Of a stretch of DNA of 35,028 nt, positions 34,312-35,028 are shown piece by piece. Below the pieces are notes generated by a model. That model saw nothing but the letters and a program-made list of their open reading frames with translations. It searched no databases and was not told where the DNA came from. The DNA is taken from assembly GCA_021779665.1 (NCBI GenBank), contig JAJYAG010000058.1, forward strand, positions 1 to 35,028, given 5' to 3'. Position 1 is the first letter of the stretch, and each line of letters opens with the position of its first letter. Position numbers and translations under genes: made by a program. This stretch comes from Bacteroidota bacterium. GTDB lineage: Bacteria > Bacteroidota > Bacteroidia > Bacteroidales > JAAUTT01.

Positions 34312-34632
34312 ATGAAGATTGGAATTATATTAGAAACAAAGGAATTGGAAAAAGCCTGGAATGCTTTTCGTTTTTCAGTTACTGCAAAAAAGCAGGGTCA
34401 CGAAGTAAAGGTTTTTCTAATGGGAGAGGCTGTTGAATGTGAAGGGCTTACCCATGAAAAATATAATGTTGACGAACAACTGAAAGCTTTTGTTAATATT
34501 GGCGGCGAAATACTTGCCTGTGGCACCTGTTTAAAATCACGGCATCTGGAAAGTACCGAGGCTTGCCCCATATCAACCATGGTCGATTGTGTGAACGTGG
34601 TAGTTTGGGCTGATAAAATGGTAACATTCTGA
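34312..34632 (+). CDS. DsrE/DsrF-family sulfur-relay-like protein
   Basis: This 106-residue protein has the compact DsrE fold: MKIGIILETKELEKAWNAFR, then HEVKVFLMGEAVEC, a helix, and the cysteine motif GGEILACGTCLKSRH with C70-x2-C73. Further cysteines lie at C43, C85 and C93. In sulfur-transfer relatives the cysteine equivalent to this region carries a persulfide. It starts 79 bp after the methyltransferase gene and is probably in the same operon. DsrE proteins beside ArsR-type regulators suggest sulfane-sulfur or thiol handling. A strong stem-loop lies 139 bp beyond its stop. Confidence 0.9.
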   Translation: MKIGIILETKELEKAWNAFRFSVTAKKQGHEVKVFLMGEAVECEGLTHEKYNVDEQLKAFVNIGGEILACGTCLKSRHLESTEACPISTMVDCVNVVVWADKMVTF

Positions 34633-34770
34633 CAAGGTAAATCTTAAGTTACGGCTGTTATAATTAATTTTTTGAAATTTTAAAACAGATGTTGCATTCT
34701 GAAAAATTCCTAAAATGGGCTGATTTGCAATTCAACTCAATGCTGTAGCTTCAATATCAAAGCATTTCAG

Positions 34771-34796
34771 TCGGCGGAATTTTGCAATTCCGCCGA
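34771..34796 (+). terminator. strong stem-loop, likely terminator of the ArsR-DsrE operon
   Basis: A perfect 11-bp stem, TCGGCGGAATT (34771-34781) with AATTCCGCCGA (34786-34796), closes on a TTGC loop and is followed by the T-rich stretch TCTTCGCTTATTT. It is the most stable hairpin noticed in the window. It is 139 bp past the DsrE stop, a little far, but no other gene intervenes on the plus strand. Confidence 0.6.
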
Positions 34797-34830
34797 TCTT
34801 CGCTTATTTCAAATTTATAATTATAATAAA

Positions 34831-34917
34831 CTAATCGTACTCTTCCTTACCTGTTATTTTTAGGATATTTCTTGTTCCCTTCATTGCAAACCATAGAATA
34901 CGGGGTAAAAGTAGCAT
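34831..34917 (-). CDS. possible 28-residue basic peptide
   Basis: The minus strand encodes MLLLPRILWFAMKGTRNILK and then ITGKEEYD before a stop: a short hydrophobic start and a basic, helical-looking middle. AGGA lies 6 nt before the ATG, a better ribosome-binding sequence than most genes here. With no homology and only 28 codons, chance is quite possible. Confidence 0.2.
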   Translation of the reverse strand: MLLLPRILWFAMKGTRNILKITGKEEYD

Positions 34918-35028
34918 AGCTGTCCTGTACTGCAAAGTATAATTCTAATTCTTTATAAACAAGTAAACTTCGCTGTTATTTATAAAATTATTTGATAATG
35001 ATTAAAAAATTTATAGATTTACCTAACA

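Larger units (their letters stand above)
34633..35028. other. 396-bp terminal region without a clear gene
   Basis: Apart from a strong stem-loop at 34771-34796 and a doubtful 28-residue minus-strand frame at 34831-34917, I see nothing recognisable. The last 100 bp are very AT-rich and may be the upstream region of a gene beyond the window. Confidence 0.4.

Overview
This window comes from a member of the Bacteroidota, most likely a free-living or gut-type Bacteroidales/Marinilabiliales relative. The evidence is a SusC/RagA TonB-dependent transporter, a 1,401-residue hybrid two-component system with propeller sensor and AraC-type output (an HTCS, seen almost only in this phylum), AT-rich intergenic DNA, weak Shine-Dalgarno sequences and several good matches to the Bacteroidota -7 promoter element TAnnTTTG. 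I saw no rRNA, tRNA, CRISPR array or complete insertion sequence.

Layout. (1) 1-6421, minus strand: the 5' part of a susC gene running off the left edge, preceded by its probable regulator, the HTCS. The gap between them has a -7 element and, just upstream of it, three direct repeats of GTGGAAAA at 21-22 bp spacing, a likely activator site. (2) 6519-8605, plus: a REC-PAS-HisKA_3 kinase and its NarL/LuxR-type response regulator, overlapping by 4 nt. (3) 8830-13251: a compact chemosensory set, cheA-cheW-mcp, with no cheY, cheR or cheB in the window. It is followed by a Cache/PAS/PAS sensor kinase, an exported beta-carbonic anhydrase, a possible 33-residue membrane peptide, a MEDS-domain protein and a translationally coupled hybrid kinase whose N-terminus is cysteine-rich. 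(4) 19714-24262, minus: a two-gene carbohydrate operon, a secreted GH2 enzyme with an unusual C-terminal region and a parallel beta-helix hydrolase that keeps the GH28 aspartates but not its His/Lys motifs. (5) 24373-30192, minus: a TolC/MFP/RND tripartite efflux operon headed by a PepSY-like periplasmic protein, divergent from an OmpR-type regulator/kinase pair (30343-32291). A 10-bp inverted repeat lies in the shared control region. (6) 32976-34632, plus: a GDCCVxC cysteine-rich mini-protein, an ArsR-type repressor, a SAM methyltransferase and a DsrE-family protein, plausibly a thiol, sulfur or metalloid response cassette with an operator palindrome over its promoter.

The dominant theme is signal transduction: about ten genes encode sensors or regulators, and each transport or enzymatic unit sits beside a candidate sensor. 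The most interesting units are the CheA/CheW/MCP cluster with an exported carbonic anhydrase, the MEDS plus Cys-rich kinase pair, and the GDCCVxC-ArsR-methyltransferase-DsrE cassette. All functional statements come from reading motifs by eye; no database search was run.
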